Below, in pieces: positions 38,119-45,342 of a stretch of 64,000 bases of DNA. Every line of letters starts with the position of its first letter. The first letter of the stretch is position 1. The position numbers and the translations under genes were made by a program. This DNA comes from a virus. Under the pieces are notes generated by a model. That model was given only the letters and a program-made list of their open reading frames with translations. It did not search any database and had not been told where the DNA came from. The stretch lies in IMG/VR virus record IMGVR_UViG_3300049215_000771, positions 310,001-374,000 of that record; one strand, written 5' to 3'.

Positions 38119-38362
38119 ACACGGCAGCGGAAGTTTTCTGCACGTTGTCGTTAAGAAGGTCATCAAATCTGCGAAAAAATACTGGTACGAGTTTGTAGAA
38201 ACAGAAGAACAGTTTCCGATGTTTTTGTCGGAAACTGTTCTGTTGAAGATTTTACATCCTGTTCTCGGTCAGGTCGTGGTCGATACTATCCTCATTCCGG
38301 CTGCGGAAGTAGGCACGAAGATCATCTCTCAACTTGATATTATGATCGGTCAAAGCCCATAG
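38075..38362 (+). CDS. Small SH3-like protein, possibly shorter than the frame
   Basis: 95 codons. The first 60 residues (FQVGQQLIVRHGSG, FLHVVVKKVIKS) look like a small beta barrel. A 14-bp perfect hairpin begins after residue 44, and the last 37 codons lie on top of the convergent glycosyltransferase gene, so the true end may be earlier or the overlap is an accident of a lost stop. Confidence 0.5.
   Translation: MSEPKFQVGQQLIVRHGSGSFLHVVVKKVIKSAKKYWYEFVETEEQFPMFLSETVLLKILHPVLGQVVVDTILIPAAEVGTKIISQLDIMIGQSP
38206..38241 (+). repeat. 14-bp perfect inverted repeat
   Basis: AGAACAGTTTCCGA and TCGGAAACTGTTCT with an 8-base loop TGTTTTTG. It looks like a terminator or attenuator for the dTMP kinase operon, although inside an open frame. 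Confidence 0.65.
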
Positions 38363-39232
38363 ACCCTGCCAATCTTTCTTGAGATCGAGCAGTGGGTGGT
38401 ACTTGTTGTCAATAAGAATCTGCCATCGTTCCTTGTACTTTCTGTCACGTTTCTTTCCATGCCAGTGATGTAACACAGTCCCAGGCATATATCCCACATT
38501 CCTGTGGATATGGGTTTCGGCCCGCTCCTGCCATCGCATCAACTCTCCCATGTACGCCGGGTCCAGCTTGTCGCCGGGCAACGATTGTTCGATCTTGCCG
38601 ATCAATCCGAAAGCCATATGACGGTCGGCAGCGCCCAAGATGGCAATGTCGATCAAACCGCCCAGGTGGTCGATGGCTTCACGACGGGCTGCCCAGGCAA
38701 AACCAGGGTGCCAATTGGAGTAACACTTCGTCGGTGGAAAACCGTGCAAATAGCTGTAGACAAAACCACGGTGACGCTGGAAGGTTTCGTGATTGGGGCA
38801 CAAGTCTTGCGCCGTCGAGAACATCTGGATAACATGGTAATGCTGAAGCTGGTTCAGTGTTTCACGCACCCAATCATGGCGGGCGAAAGAAATATCGGCG
38901 TCAATCCAGGCGACGTACTCCCAATCGGAAGGCAAGCGAGAAATAGCGACGTTAATCATGTTTTCTTTGTGCCAGATTTCCGAACGGGTGCGCAGTTGGA
39001 TGTGCCGAGGGTTATTGGCTTCAGTTACAGCGAACGGGCGATGCCCGAAAGCCACTTCGACAGTGTAGAGTTCTGCGCCGGCATCACTACACATCTTGGC
39101 GAAGTCTTCGTACAACTTGTAGCGAGTACGATAACGACAAGGGTTTGTAATAGGCGCAATCACATACAACTTAGCATTGTCCGGGTGCAACCTATTGGAC
39201 AGCGGGTGAGTAACGTGCATCGAATGGCTCAT
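38252..39232 (-). CDS. GT-A type glycosyltransferase (paralogue)
   Basis: 326 aa. DxD motif in YVAWIDADISF, acceptor segment HPGFAWAARREAI, and VLHHWHGKKRDRKY, matching the 23724-24653 protein. The N-terminal 80 residues include a strand-loop (LYVIAPITNP) typical of the nucleotide-sugar domain. AAGGAG precedes the ATG at 39232. The C-terminal end, FRSRNEDSIDHD, is like the FHSRKEDDV end of the paralogue. Confidence 0.85.
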   Translation of the reverse strand: MSHSMHVTHPLSNRLHPDNAKLYVIAPITNPCRYRTRYKLYEDFAKMCSDAGAELYTVEVAFGHRPFAVTEANNPRHIQLRTRSEIWHKENMINVAISRLPSDWEYVAWIDADISFARHDWVRETLNQLQHYHVIQMFSTAQDLCPNHETFQRHRGFVYSYLHGFPPTKCYSNWHPGFAWAARREAIDHLGGLIDIAILGAADRHMAFGLIGKIEQSLPGDKLDPAYMGELMRWQERAETHIHRNVGYMPGTVLHHWHGKKRDRKYKERWQILIDNKYHPLLDLKKDWQGLWALTDHNIKLRDDLRAYFRSRNEDSIDHDLTENRM

Positions 39233-39333
39233 GGGAGACAACTCCTTTTGTTGTAGAATTCAACCTATCTAGTCTTTCCGTTCCCCTTTCTTTTTAGACC
39301 TTTGTACCTGCCGTCCATTGAAAGGAGAATGCG

Positions 39334-39915
39334 ATGGTAATAACCGACAAGTTTGAAATTGATGGGAAGGAAGTTACAGGTCATTTCAGCCTGGAATATC
39401 TGCAAGATGCAGAAATCCAAATGCGGCTTTTGGGAAAATTCCGCACCACCGAGATCACGGATGAGGAAATCGCCATCTGGAAGGCTATATCCTTCGGCAT
39501 TGACCGCACACCGAGCGGCGAATTGGATCAATCACCCGAAGCTGTAACCTGGCGTGAGCTATTGGGATGCGACGGGCCGGGGTTCCGTTGCCCCATTTTG
39601 ACCGGCGAGATCACCCAGCAAGAGATCAACGAGTGGGGCGTCGAGTACGAAAAACTGAAAAAGATAGATTTCGAGGCCGTGAAAAAGAAGTATAATGTAA
39701 AGTTCGAGTCCGACCACGAGCCGCCGTACCCGGAGTACGATACTTCCACGCCTGGAGATTGCTGGCCTCCGTTTCAGCCTACTGCGCCGATTCAATGGCC
39801 TGCCGAGTCAACGATTTTCCCGTGGGTGGAAGACACAAGGCCGAAGGCAAACAACATCCTGGACTCGTTCCTGAACTTTTTCTCGAATCCAGATACCTAT
39901 GGACCTCGTAGTTGA
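39334..39915 (+). CDS. Unknown protein, 193 aa
   Basis: Not recognised. N-terminal KFEIDGKEVTGHFSLEYL, a helical acidic middle, and a Pro/Trp-rich C-terminal third (CWPPFQPTAPIQWPAE). AAAGGAG precedes the ATG. Its end overlaps the nucleoside hydrolase start by 17 bases. Confidence 0.6.
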   Translation: MVITDKFEIDGKEVTGHFSLEYLQDAEIQMRLLGKFRTTEITDEEIAIWKAISFGIDRTPSGELDQSPEAVTWRELLGCDGPGFRCPILTGEITQQEINEWGVEYEKLKKIDFEAVKKKYNVKFESDHEPPYPEYDTSTPGDCWPPFQPTAPIQWPAESTIFPWVEDTRPKANNILDSFLNFFSNPDTYGPRS

Positions 39916-40774
39916 AACCGACGTAGGACATGACCCCGATGACCTGTTTGCTCTCTGTTACCTCGTTGCTGCTGGGGTCAATGTCCGAACCATCCTGATC
40001 TCTCCTGGTGATCCCGACCAAATCGCCATAGCCCGGTACTTCTGTGATCGGGTTGGGTTGAAAATACCAATCGGGGTCGCCCAGGAGGGCAGGATGAAAC
40101 TCTCTTCCGGCTCGATTCACCATGAACTGCTCAAGCGAGCCAACCTGCCACTGGAAGCCAAGGCTGATGGCCTGGGAGTAGACATTCTCCAAGATGTGTT
40201 CAAGAACTATCCAGACTCCGAACTTTTCATCATTGGTCCCGTGACCAGCATCGGCACTTACCTTGGCAAAACTGGTCGCAAGGTGAAGCGGGCAACGATG
40301 CAGGGCGGATTTCTCTCCTATCGCTACCACGCCCCGATGAAACGAGAGCCGAAGTTTGAGGACAAAACCTGGATGCCGACCTTCAACCTCAACGGGGATC
40401 GCAAGGCTGGCGTGAAATTTCTGGAGGCCGACATCGAAGAACGTCGGATGGTCGGCAAAAACGTCTGCCACACGGTTGTTTTTAACCAGGAACGATACGA
40501 ACAAATCGAGGTACAACGAACGAACGTCAACGGTGCCGCCGCCATGCTGTTCGACTACGCTGCTGGTTTGTATCTTGACAAACATGAAGGCAAGAAATTC
40601 CACGATCCGACTGCCGCCTGTCTCCACCTGCACCCGGAGATCGGGACATGGGTAAGGGGTAGAACAGTGAAGATGGAATCGGGCTGGGGAACTGAACTCG
40701 ATCCCGATGGAGATTACATCTGCGCCGACGTGGATCACGACAAATTGTGGCGATACATTCTGAACCAGAAATAG
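39899..40774 (+). CDS. Inosine-uridine nucleoside hydrolase-like enzyme
   Basis: 291 aa. N-terminal calcium-binding motif in slightly divergent form: VVETDVGHDPDDLFAL (D8, D12, D14/D15; family DTDxGxDD). C-terminal HDPTAA supplies the last Asp ligand. FIIGPVTSIGTYL corresponds to the central ITGPLTNLA-type strand. Members split nucleosides to base and ribose. A phage role in nucleotide salvage or in removing nucleotide-derived immune signals is possible; neither is shown. Confidence 0.82.
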   Translation: MDLVVETDVGHDPDDLFALCYLVAAGVNVRTILISPGDPDQIAIARYFCDRVGLKIPIGVAQEGRMKLSSGSIHHELLKRANLPLEAKADGLGVDILQDVFKNYPDSELFIIGPVTSIGTYLGKTGRKVKRATMQGGFLSYRYHAPMKREPKFEDKTWMPTFNLNGDRKAGVKFLEADIEERRMVGKNVCHTVVFNQERYEQIEVQRTNVNGAAAMLFDYAAGLYLDKHEGKKFHDPTAACLHLHPEIGTWVRGRTVKMESGWGTELDPDGDYICADVDHDKLWRYILNQK

Positions 40775-40801
40775 TAGATACCACCATGACAAACTTCAGG
40801 A

Positions 40802-40840
40802 GTGGCTTCCGTTAGGTTCCCCAACCTAACAGGAGGCCAC
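40802..40840 (+). promoter_or_regulatory. Hairpin covering the ribosome binding site of the 40841 gene
   Basis: 17-bp stem with one G-U pair and one bulge: GTGGCTTCC then GTTAGGTT, loop CCCC, AACCTAAC, A, GGAGGCCAC. The AGGAGG lies in the downstream arm and the ATG follows immediately. Confidence 0.75.
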
Positions 40841-41020
40841 ATGAGCCACAGACGAATCAGACTCCCACGAGTCGCCCAGGAGAAACGAAACAACCAAGAA
40901 GGCTGGAATCGAGCCAGCCGCAGCCCCATCCATCTTCCTGACCATTGGTCTGAGGAACAGTGGGTTCGGGATCAGCGAAGCTGGAAGAAGTTTCGCAAGA
41001 CACAATACAAGCCGAAATGA
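40841..41020 (+). CDS. Small basic protein, 59 aa
   Basis: Arg/Lys/Trp-rich, including PDHWSEEQWVRDQRSWKKF. Not recognised. Own leader hairpin and own terminator make it a single-gene unit with apparently tight control. Confidence 0.6.
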   Translation: MSHRRIRLPRVAQEKRNNQEGWNRASRSPIHLPDHWSEEQWVRDQRSWKKFRKTQYKPK

Positions 41021-41022
41021 TG

Positions 41023-41060
41023 AACCGAGCCGCACTAGATAGGTGCGGCTCGGTTTTTTT
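41023..41060 (+). terminator. Rho-independent terminator
   Basis: 13-bp perfect stem AACCGAGCCGCAC/GTGCGGCTCGGTT, 7-base loop, followed by T5G. Ends the 40841 gene. Confidence 0.9.
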
Positions 41061-41096
41061 GTTGATCGAACTTACAATTCATCAGGAGGAAACATC

Positions 41097-41372
41097 ATGT
41101 CATACGAATCAATGGCTAATTTCTTGGTCCACAAGATAAAGCGTGTAAGTGTGTCGGAAAGCGCTGACCCGAACAAGTGGCCGACAAACAACTCGTGGGG
41201 CAACACACCGAGCGGCGGCTGGCCCCGGTTGGACAATCCCTACGTCCCCAAGCAGAACAACAACTCAAGCTGGAAGGCTTCGGACACGGGGATCGTGACC
41301 GAGGAAGAAATGCAGAAGAAGCAGGCCACAAAGAAGTACAGGAGCATTGACGACCCGTGGGAAGAATCATGA
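41097..41372 (+). CDS. Small protein built from head-protein motifs, 91 aa
   Basis: Contains WPRLDNPYVPKQNNN, the same NPYVP unit found twice at the C-terminus of the 649-aa head-operon protein (25258-27207). Ends KKYRSIDDPWEES, whose YRSIDDPWE is repeated at the end of the next gene. AGGAGG precedes the ATG. Overlaps the next start as ATGA. Function unknown; perhaps a capsid-binding or decoy protein. Confidence 0.7.
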   Translation: MSYESMANFLVHKIKRVSVSESADPNKWPTNNSWGNTPSGGWPRLDNPYVPKQNNNSSWKASDTGIVTEEEMQKKQATKKYRSIDDPWEES

Positions 41373-41617
41373 AAAACCCGCTCGGTCGGCCCAATCAAAT
41401 CTTGATGGCCTACCGTGGCGATTCGATGATGGACGCAGGCTATTTTTACGCACCCTACATCCCCCTTCAGTCTACACCAGTGGTAGGAATTCCGCCGCCC
41501 GCTGTTCCATCGGTTCCATCGCCAGAAGAAGAAAACGACACGGTGATCCCGGAGTGGGCAAGGAAAACAGTCTACCGTTCCATCGACGATCCCTGGGAAA
41601 CTTCCACTCCTGACTGA
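41369..41617 (+). CDS. Small protein carrying a major-capsid-protein fragment, 82 aa
   Basis: Residues 7-39 match capsid residues 408-440 at 23 of 33 positions (NQILMAYRGDSMMDAGYFY here, NQILMGYKGDSYMDSGYFY in the capsid). The rest is Pro-rich and ends VYRSIDDPWETSTPD. Reading frame intact, coupled to the upstream gene by ATGA, and codon-level divergence from the capsid gene is high, so this is an old, kept fragment rather than a fresh duplication. Confidence 0.75.
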   Translation: MKNPLGRPNQILMAYRGDSMMDAGYFYAPYIPLQSTPVVGIPPPAVPSVPSPEEENDTVIPEWARKTVYRSIDDPWETSTPD

Positions 41618-41700
41618 AAATTTCCCTTGACGCAACTCCTATGCCGACAAGCAGTTCTTCCACCGACATCTCGTCTGGTTGTACAATCCGAGAAAACTAC

Positions 41701-41730
41701 TTGACAACTGGCCTTGACCCGTAGTAGTAT
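41701..41730 (+). promoter_or_regulatory. Sigma70-like promoter
   Basis: TTGACA (41701-41706), 18-base spacer, TAGTAT (41725-41730), in a 187-base spacer before the GC-rich 41805 gene. It is the clearest housekeeping-type promoter seen in the window. Confidence 0.55.
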
Positions 41731-41804
41731 AGCTCTCAGACAAGACGCAGCCGACTGTCGGCGGCGGCAACAAACGAGTTGATCCTTATTGTGAAGGGGA
41801 AACG

Positions 41805-42500
41805 ATGAGCGACAAGAACAAGGGTGGGAAGCCGGCAGCGGACGTTCAGCCCGTGGCGGCGCAACAGGTGAATCAGACGGCTCAGGTCGAGGAGGAGGCG
41901 GTCCCGGACGAACGTGACCAGGCCGAACTCGCAGCGGCACGGGAGGCGGACGCTCAGGCGCAGGCACAACCGGCCCAGCCGGAACCGGAGCCGGAAGCCC
42001 CGGAAGCCCCGGAAGCCCCGGAAGTTCTGGCGATTCGTCAGGCGTTCGCCGCCTTCGAGGATCGCATCACGGCCTACGAACGGGAGAACGAACAGAAGCG
42101 TGCCGAGATCGAGGCGAACGAGGAAAAGATCAACGAGCTTCGCTCGACGCTCCGCACCAAGTTCGGTGGCTTGTTCGGTCAGTCGGCATCACCAGTCCGT
42201 TCGGCCCCGACCAAGAAGCAGGCCAGCAACGGCAGCGCCAAGAAGTCGGTCAGCAAGCCCGCCGCCAGCAACGGCAACGGCAGCCGCACCCGGACGAACT
42301 ACGGCGACGGCAACAGCACGGGCGACCTGATCGCCGCCTGTCTGAAGAAGGCGAAGAAGCCGGTCAACTCCGAGCAGTTGACGGCGTACCTGAAGCAGCA
42401 CGGCAACACCACCAACCCGTCCGTGGAACTGTCCCGGATGGTCGCCAAGGGACTCGTGGTCCGGCCCAGCCGGGGCTTCTACGAGTGGGCGGGCGAGTAA
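41805..42500 (+). CDS. GC-rich Ala/Pro/Glu-rich protein with winged-helix-like C-terminus
   Basis: 231 aa. N-terminal half low complexity (PEPEPEAPEAPEAPE), then a coiled-coil segment (ENEQKRAEIEANEEKIN), a Ser/Asn/Lys linker, and a C-terminal 60-residue domain GDLIAACLKKAKKPVNSEQL ... GLVVRPSRGFYEW with winged-helix-like spacing. Codons end mostly in G or C, clearly unlike neighbours, suggesting recent origin from a high-GC host. GAAGGGGAAACG precedes the ATG. A nucleoid-type or regulatory DNA-binding protein is possible. Confidence 0.7.
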   Translation: MSDKNKGGKPAADVQPVAAQQVNQTAQVEEEAVPDERDQAELAAAREADAQAQAQPAQPEPEPEAPEAPEAPEVLAIRQAFAAFEDRITAYERENEQKRAEIEANEEKINELRSTLRTKFGGLFGQSASPVRSAPTKKQASNGSAKKSVSKPAASNGNGSRTRTNYGDGNSTGDLIAACLKKAKKPVNSEQLTAYLKQHGNTTNPSVELSRMVAKGLVVRPSRGFYEWAGE

Positions 42501-42531
42501 ATCCATCGCCGGGCAGACGTGGCTAGATGGT

Positions 42532-42565
42532 GAACACAGCCGGGAGTAAAATCCCGGCTGTGTTC
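42532..42565 (+). terminator. Strong hairpin after the GC-rich gene
   Basis: 14-bp perfect stem GAACACAGCCGGGA/TCCCGGCTGTGTTC with a 6-base loop. No long T-run, so termination strength is uncertain. Confidence 0.65.
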
Positions 42566-42579
42566 GTCTACATACCTAC

Positions 42580-42822
42580 ATGAAGACATTTCTCGAATGG
42601 CTGAAATTACGAGAAGAAGGCGGCTTGTTCGGCAACCCAGGCACACCCTATCCCGATGGCTTGACGCCCACCACTTCTAAGAAACTTGGCCCCAACAAAG
42701 GCAAACTCGACAATTCCGGCATGAGCGGCGGTCCTGGTCGCAAAAGTGCTGGTGGAATGCCTGCGGCTGGTGGTGCGCCCATTCCTCCCGCTGGTGGAAA
42801 TACCCCTGCACCACCTAAATAG
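42580..42822 (+). CDS. Candidate capsid-cargo protein, 80 aa
   Basis: Begins MKTFLEWLKLREEGGLFG, the best match to a T4-like capsid-targeting leader with L-x-E. The rest is Gly/Pro/Asn-rich, probably disordered. The ATG lies in CATACCTACATGA, a sequence also found at 46381-46393. Four bases separate its stop from the C39 peptidase ATG. Confidence 0.6.
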   Translation: MKTFLEWLKLREEGGLFGNPGTPYPDGLTPTTSKKLGPNKGKLDNSGMSGGPGRKSAGGMPAAGGAPIPPAGGNTPAPPK

Positions 42823-42826
42823 GGGT

Positions 42827-43429
42827 ATGATTAGTTTCAGGACATGGCTTGAAGAACATGATGATTTTGAGGCAGAAGCCGGACCCCACATCAAAGTGCT
42901 GCTGCCGAGCGTTAAACAAAGCAGCAACTACGACTGCGGTGCTGCTGCGCTTCGTGCCATAGCGGAATACTTCAAAGTCGGCCCTGAGAAGGAAGCCGAC
43001 TTCATCAAGGCTTGTAAAACCACCAAGAAGGACGGCACCGACCCGGATGGCATCATCAGGGCGGCTCATGCCTTCGGCCTCAACACCAGGGCCAAGGCGG
43101 GGATGTCCATTGAGGAATTGAAATCCTTCCTAGACATGGGCAGGCCCATCATGTGTCTGATTCAAGCCTACGGCGAGCCAGACGAGTACCACAAGCCACA
43201 AAGCGGGCACTACGTCAATGCCATCGGTTACGACGGCAATCACATCTATTTTGAAGACCCGTCAATGAAAGGCAACCGTGGGATGTTGCCTTTCAAGGAA
43301 TTCAAGAAACGCTGGCATGACAAAGGCGAGGGAGGCAAAAGCTACACCCGCTGGGGCGTCGTCATCTGGAAGCAGTCCGACGAAGGAACTGATCGAGAAT
43401 ACGTTCCCCAGGCGAAGAAGATTCCATGA
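42827..43429 (+). CDS. C39-like cysteine peptidase with capsid-targeting-like leader
   Basis: 200 aa. Leader MISFRTWLEEHDDFEAEAG, then a C39 fold: Q31 and C37 in QSSNYDCGAAALRAI, H128 in SGHYVNAIGYD, D144 in YFEDPS. Complete catalytic set. C39 domains cut peptides after double-Gly leaders or act as general cysteine peptidases. The leader suggests packaging into the head and delivery with the DNA. The end overlaps the convergent tail tube gene by 68 bases. Confidence 0.85.
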   Translation: MISFRTWLEEHDDFEAEAGPHIKVLLPSVKQSSNYDCGAAALRAIAEYFKVGPEKEADFIKACKTTKKDGTDPDGIIRAAHAFGLNTRAKAGMSIEELKSFLDMGRPIMCLIQAYGEPDEYHKPQSGHYVNAIGYDGNHIYFEDPSMKGNRGMLPFKEFKKRWHDKGEGGKSYTRWGVVIWKQSDEGTDREYVPQAKKIP

Positions 43430-44063
43430 CCGGGCACTTGATGATCCACTCATCCGGCATCTTCCATTCTTCCTTCGTTGCCATGATGCCTTCCCATTGT
43501 GGCTCGTAGCCCGGAACGCCAGGGCAGTGGCTTTTGTACTCAACCTTTGAGTAGCGCATTGTCAACTCTATCGTTACTTCTTCCGAGGACGTGTAGTCTA
43601 GCTCGCCAAAGTTGATTGCCGTAATCGAGCAGTTGCTCATCTTCCACTCCTCCATGACATTGCCACACCCATCGTACAACTTCAGAATGGAATCACATGG
43701 ATTGGTTGCTTGCGAGAGAAGGTCTTTCGGAAATGGCGACTGAGGGTTGTTGTACTGCCAGGCCAAAAACTCCCACAAATCTTTCGTGTTCTGGTCATTG
43801 GTACTGATGCCATAATAAGTGATGGTCATTTCTTCCCAATTGGTTTTACCAGGAACCCACATTTTGTTGTTGAGAAAATCTATCTCAGTTTCTTCGACAC
43901 TAAGATTGGGCCGTGCGGCTACCTTCACGAATTGAGGTTGAACGATAGTTGCGCAGGTCGATGGGTCTAGTAGCTCCAGTGTCCAGCGAAACTTTCTCTT
44001 TATGAGGATGTTGGAATTTCCCAACACCCCTAGTTGTCCGATTCCCATTTGGCTTACACTCAT
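43362..44063 (-). CDS. Tail tube protein, gp19 type (second copy)
   Basis: 233 aa. KRKFRWTLELLDP at the start and SILKLYDGCGNVMEEWKMSN, INFGELDYTSSEEVTIELTM near residue 170 match the gp19 pattern of the first copy. The last 40 residues after YEPQWEG are extra and lie over the end of the C39 gene. Could be a tube terminator-like or alternative tube subunit. Confidence 0.8.
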   Translation of the reverse strand: MSVSQMGIGQLGVLGNSNILIKRKFRWTLELLDPSTCATIVQPQFVKVAARPNLSVEETEIDFLNNKMWVPGKTNWEEMTITYYGISTNDQNTKDLWEFLAWQYNNPQSPFPKDLLSQATNPCDSILKLYDGCGNVMEEWKMSNCSITAINFGELDYTSSEEVTIELTMRYSKVEYKSHCPGVPGYEPQWEGIMATKEEWKMPDEWIIKCPVMESSSPGERILDQFLRRTASR

Positions 44064-44145
44064 TGATCTCCTTGTTCCATTATATGCCTGAAATTACAGG
44101 CGTTCGGGATAAATAGTTATGTTCGTTATTGTTACGGAGGAAGGT

Positions 44146-44568
44146 ATGAACAACAGCAACAACACCATCGGCATCATCGTTGTCGGTCTTATCGCATTCC
44201 TCGCCATTGTCGTAACTGGCAAATGGCTGTTGGATAGGCATCACGACCATTACCATGAGCCACGAGCGGAGATGGCAGCACCACCTGCGACTCCTGCGAC
44301 ACCACAACAACCAGGCGTAATTGTTGTGCCTGGGGCACCTGGGCCATACCCCTACTACGTTCCAGCCTGGCACAACAACCAACATTTTTGGGCTGGCTAT
44401 AATGACGGCTGGAATGCAATCGGTCGTCGTCTAGCAACGCCGGAATATCTGAAAGGATATGAGATCGGCGAACACGACAGGAGATTGGGTCGTCACTACT
44501 ACTACGACCACTACTACCCGCCAGGGTTCAGCCTACGTTTGCCAGGTTTCCACCTGAACATTCGTTAA
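44146..44568 (+). CDS. Single-pass membrane protein, 140 aa
   Basis: One N-terminal membrane helix (IGIIVVGLIAFLAIVVTG), then a Pro/Ala-rich linker and a Tyr/His/Arg-rich C-terminus (HDRRLGRHYYYDHYYPPG). Not recognised. GGAGGAAGGT precedes the ATG; ATAAATAG lies 40 bases upstream. A terminator hairpin follows. Confidence 0.65.
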   Translation: MNNSNNTIGIIVVGLIAFLAIVVTGKWLLDRHHDHYHEPRAEMAAPPATPATPQQPGVIVVPGAPGPYPYYVPAWHNNQHFWAGYNDGWNAIGRRLATPEYLKGYEIGEHDRRLGRHYYYDHYYPPGFSLRLPGFHLNIR

Positions 44569-44575
44569 ATGAGTC

Positions 44576-44604
44576 AAAAGCCCACAGAAATGTGGGCTTT
44601 TTTC
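44576..44604 (+). terminator. Rho-independent terminator
   Basis: 11-bp stem AAAAGCCCACA/TGTGGGCTTTT, loop GAAA, T-run TTTTTT. May also serve the convergent phosphoesterase gene on the other strand. Confidence 0.9.
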
Positions 44605-44605
44605 A

Positions 44606-45307
44606 TTACGTCGTCAAATCAGTGTAGATTGACACATCGTCGAAGTGATGAAGGACAACTTCTCCATTTTTCACAACCAGATAAGTGCAAGGACGTTCCG
44701 TCCAGCACCCACTGTTGTAGTAACTGATTTTGCCTGGGTCTTCCAATTCCAGATGCGTATGCCCGCAACACACAATATCGCAATCTTTCTTGCAGGCATA
44801 TTCCTTTGCTTTCATCTGTACAATTTCTGAGCAGCGCAAGAAGGTTTTGCTGTATTTTTTGGCGTGCTTGGCCCAATAGATGTGGATTTTCTGCATCAAG
44901 TAGTAAATCCAATCACCGACCCATGTAATGATGGGATGGTCGGTGAGGAACTTGTCAAAACGATCACCGTGCAGAACAAGCACACGTTTTGTAGCTGTTT
45001 GGAATATGTATTCCTCAGCCACGTCAACGCCGATGAGATGAGAAATGATCTCGGCAGGCCCGTCGTGGTTGCCGTTGAGCCAAATGGTGTGGACGTGATC
45101 CGAGATGGAACGGAGTTTCGACAACACCTTCCAGTGTAGTTTGTGCAGGCGTCGGAAGTCCCACGAATCGAAGACATCCCCATTCAAAATCAAGTGACGA
45201 GTTTGAATCTCACCACTATTGATCTGATCGAGAAAGTCTACAATTAACTTGGCCTGGCAAACGTAACTTCCCAGGTGCAAGTCTGAGAGGATTACGGCAT
45301 CATTCAT
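44606..45307 (-). CDS. Calcineurin-like metallophosphoesterase (LpxH-like)
   Basis: 233 aa. Full metal-binding set: SDLHLGS (D9, H11), NGDVFDSW, NGNHDGP, VLHGDRFD and CCGHTHLE. The arrangement, including HGDRFD, recalls LpxH-type UDP-diacylglucosamine hydrolases; other substrates are possible. Start at the ATG at 45307. Confidence 0.88.
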   Translation of the reverse strand: MNDAVILSDLHLGSYVCQAKLIVDFLDQINSGEIQTRHLILNGDVFDSWDFRRLHKLHWKVLSKLRSISDHVHTIWLNGNHDGPAEIISHLIGVDVAEEYIFQTATKRVLVLHGDRFDKFLTDHPIITWVGDWIYYLMQKIHIYWAKHAKKYSKTFLRCSEIVQMKAKEYACKKDCDIVCCGHTHLELEDPGKISYYNSGCWTERPCTYLVVKNGEVVLHHFDDVSIYTDLTT

Positions 45308-45342
45308 TACCGTATGGTACTGGATAGCGGGAGAAAAATGCA

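Noticed and set aside
42500-42570. Possible tRNA in the spacer after the GC-rich gene
   Set aside because: No cloverleaf or T-loop consensus; the stem is a simple 14-bp hairpin.
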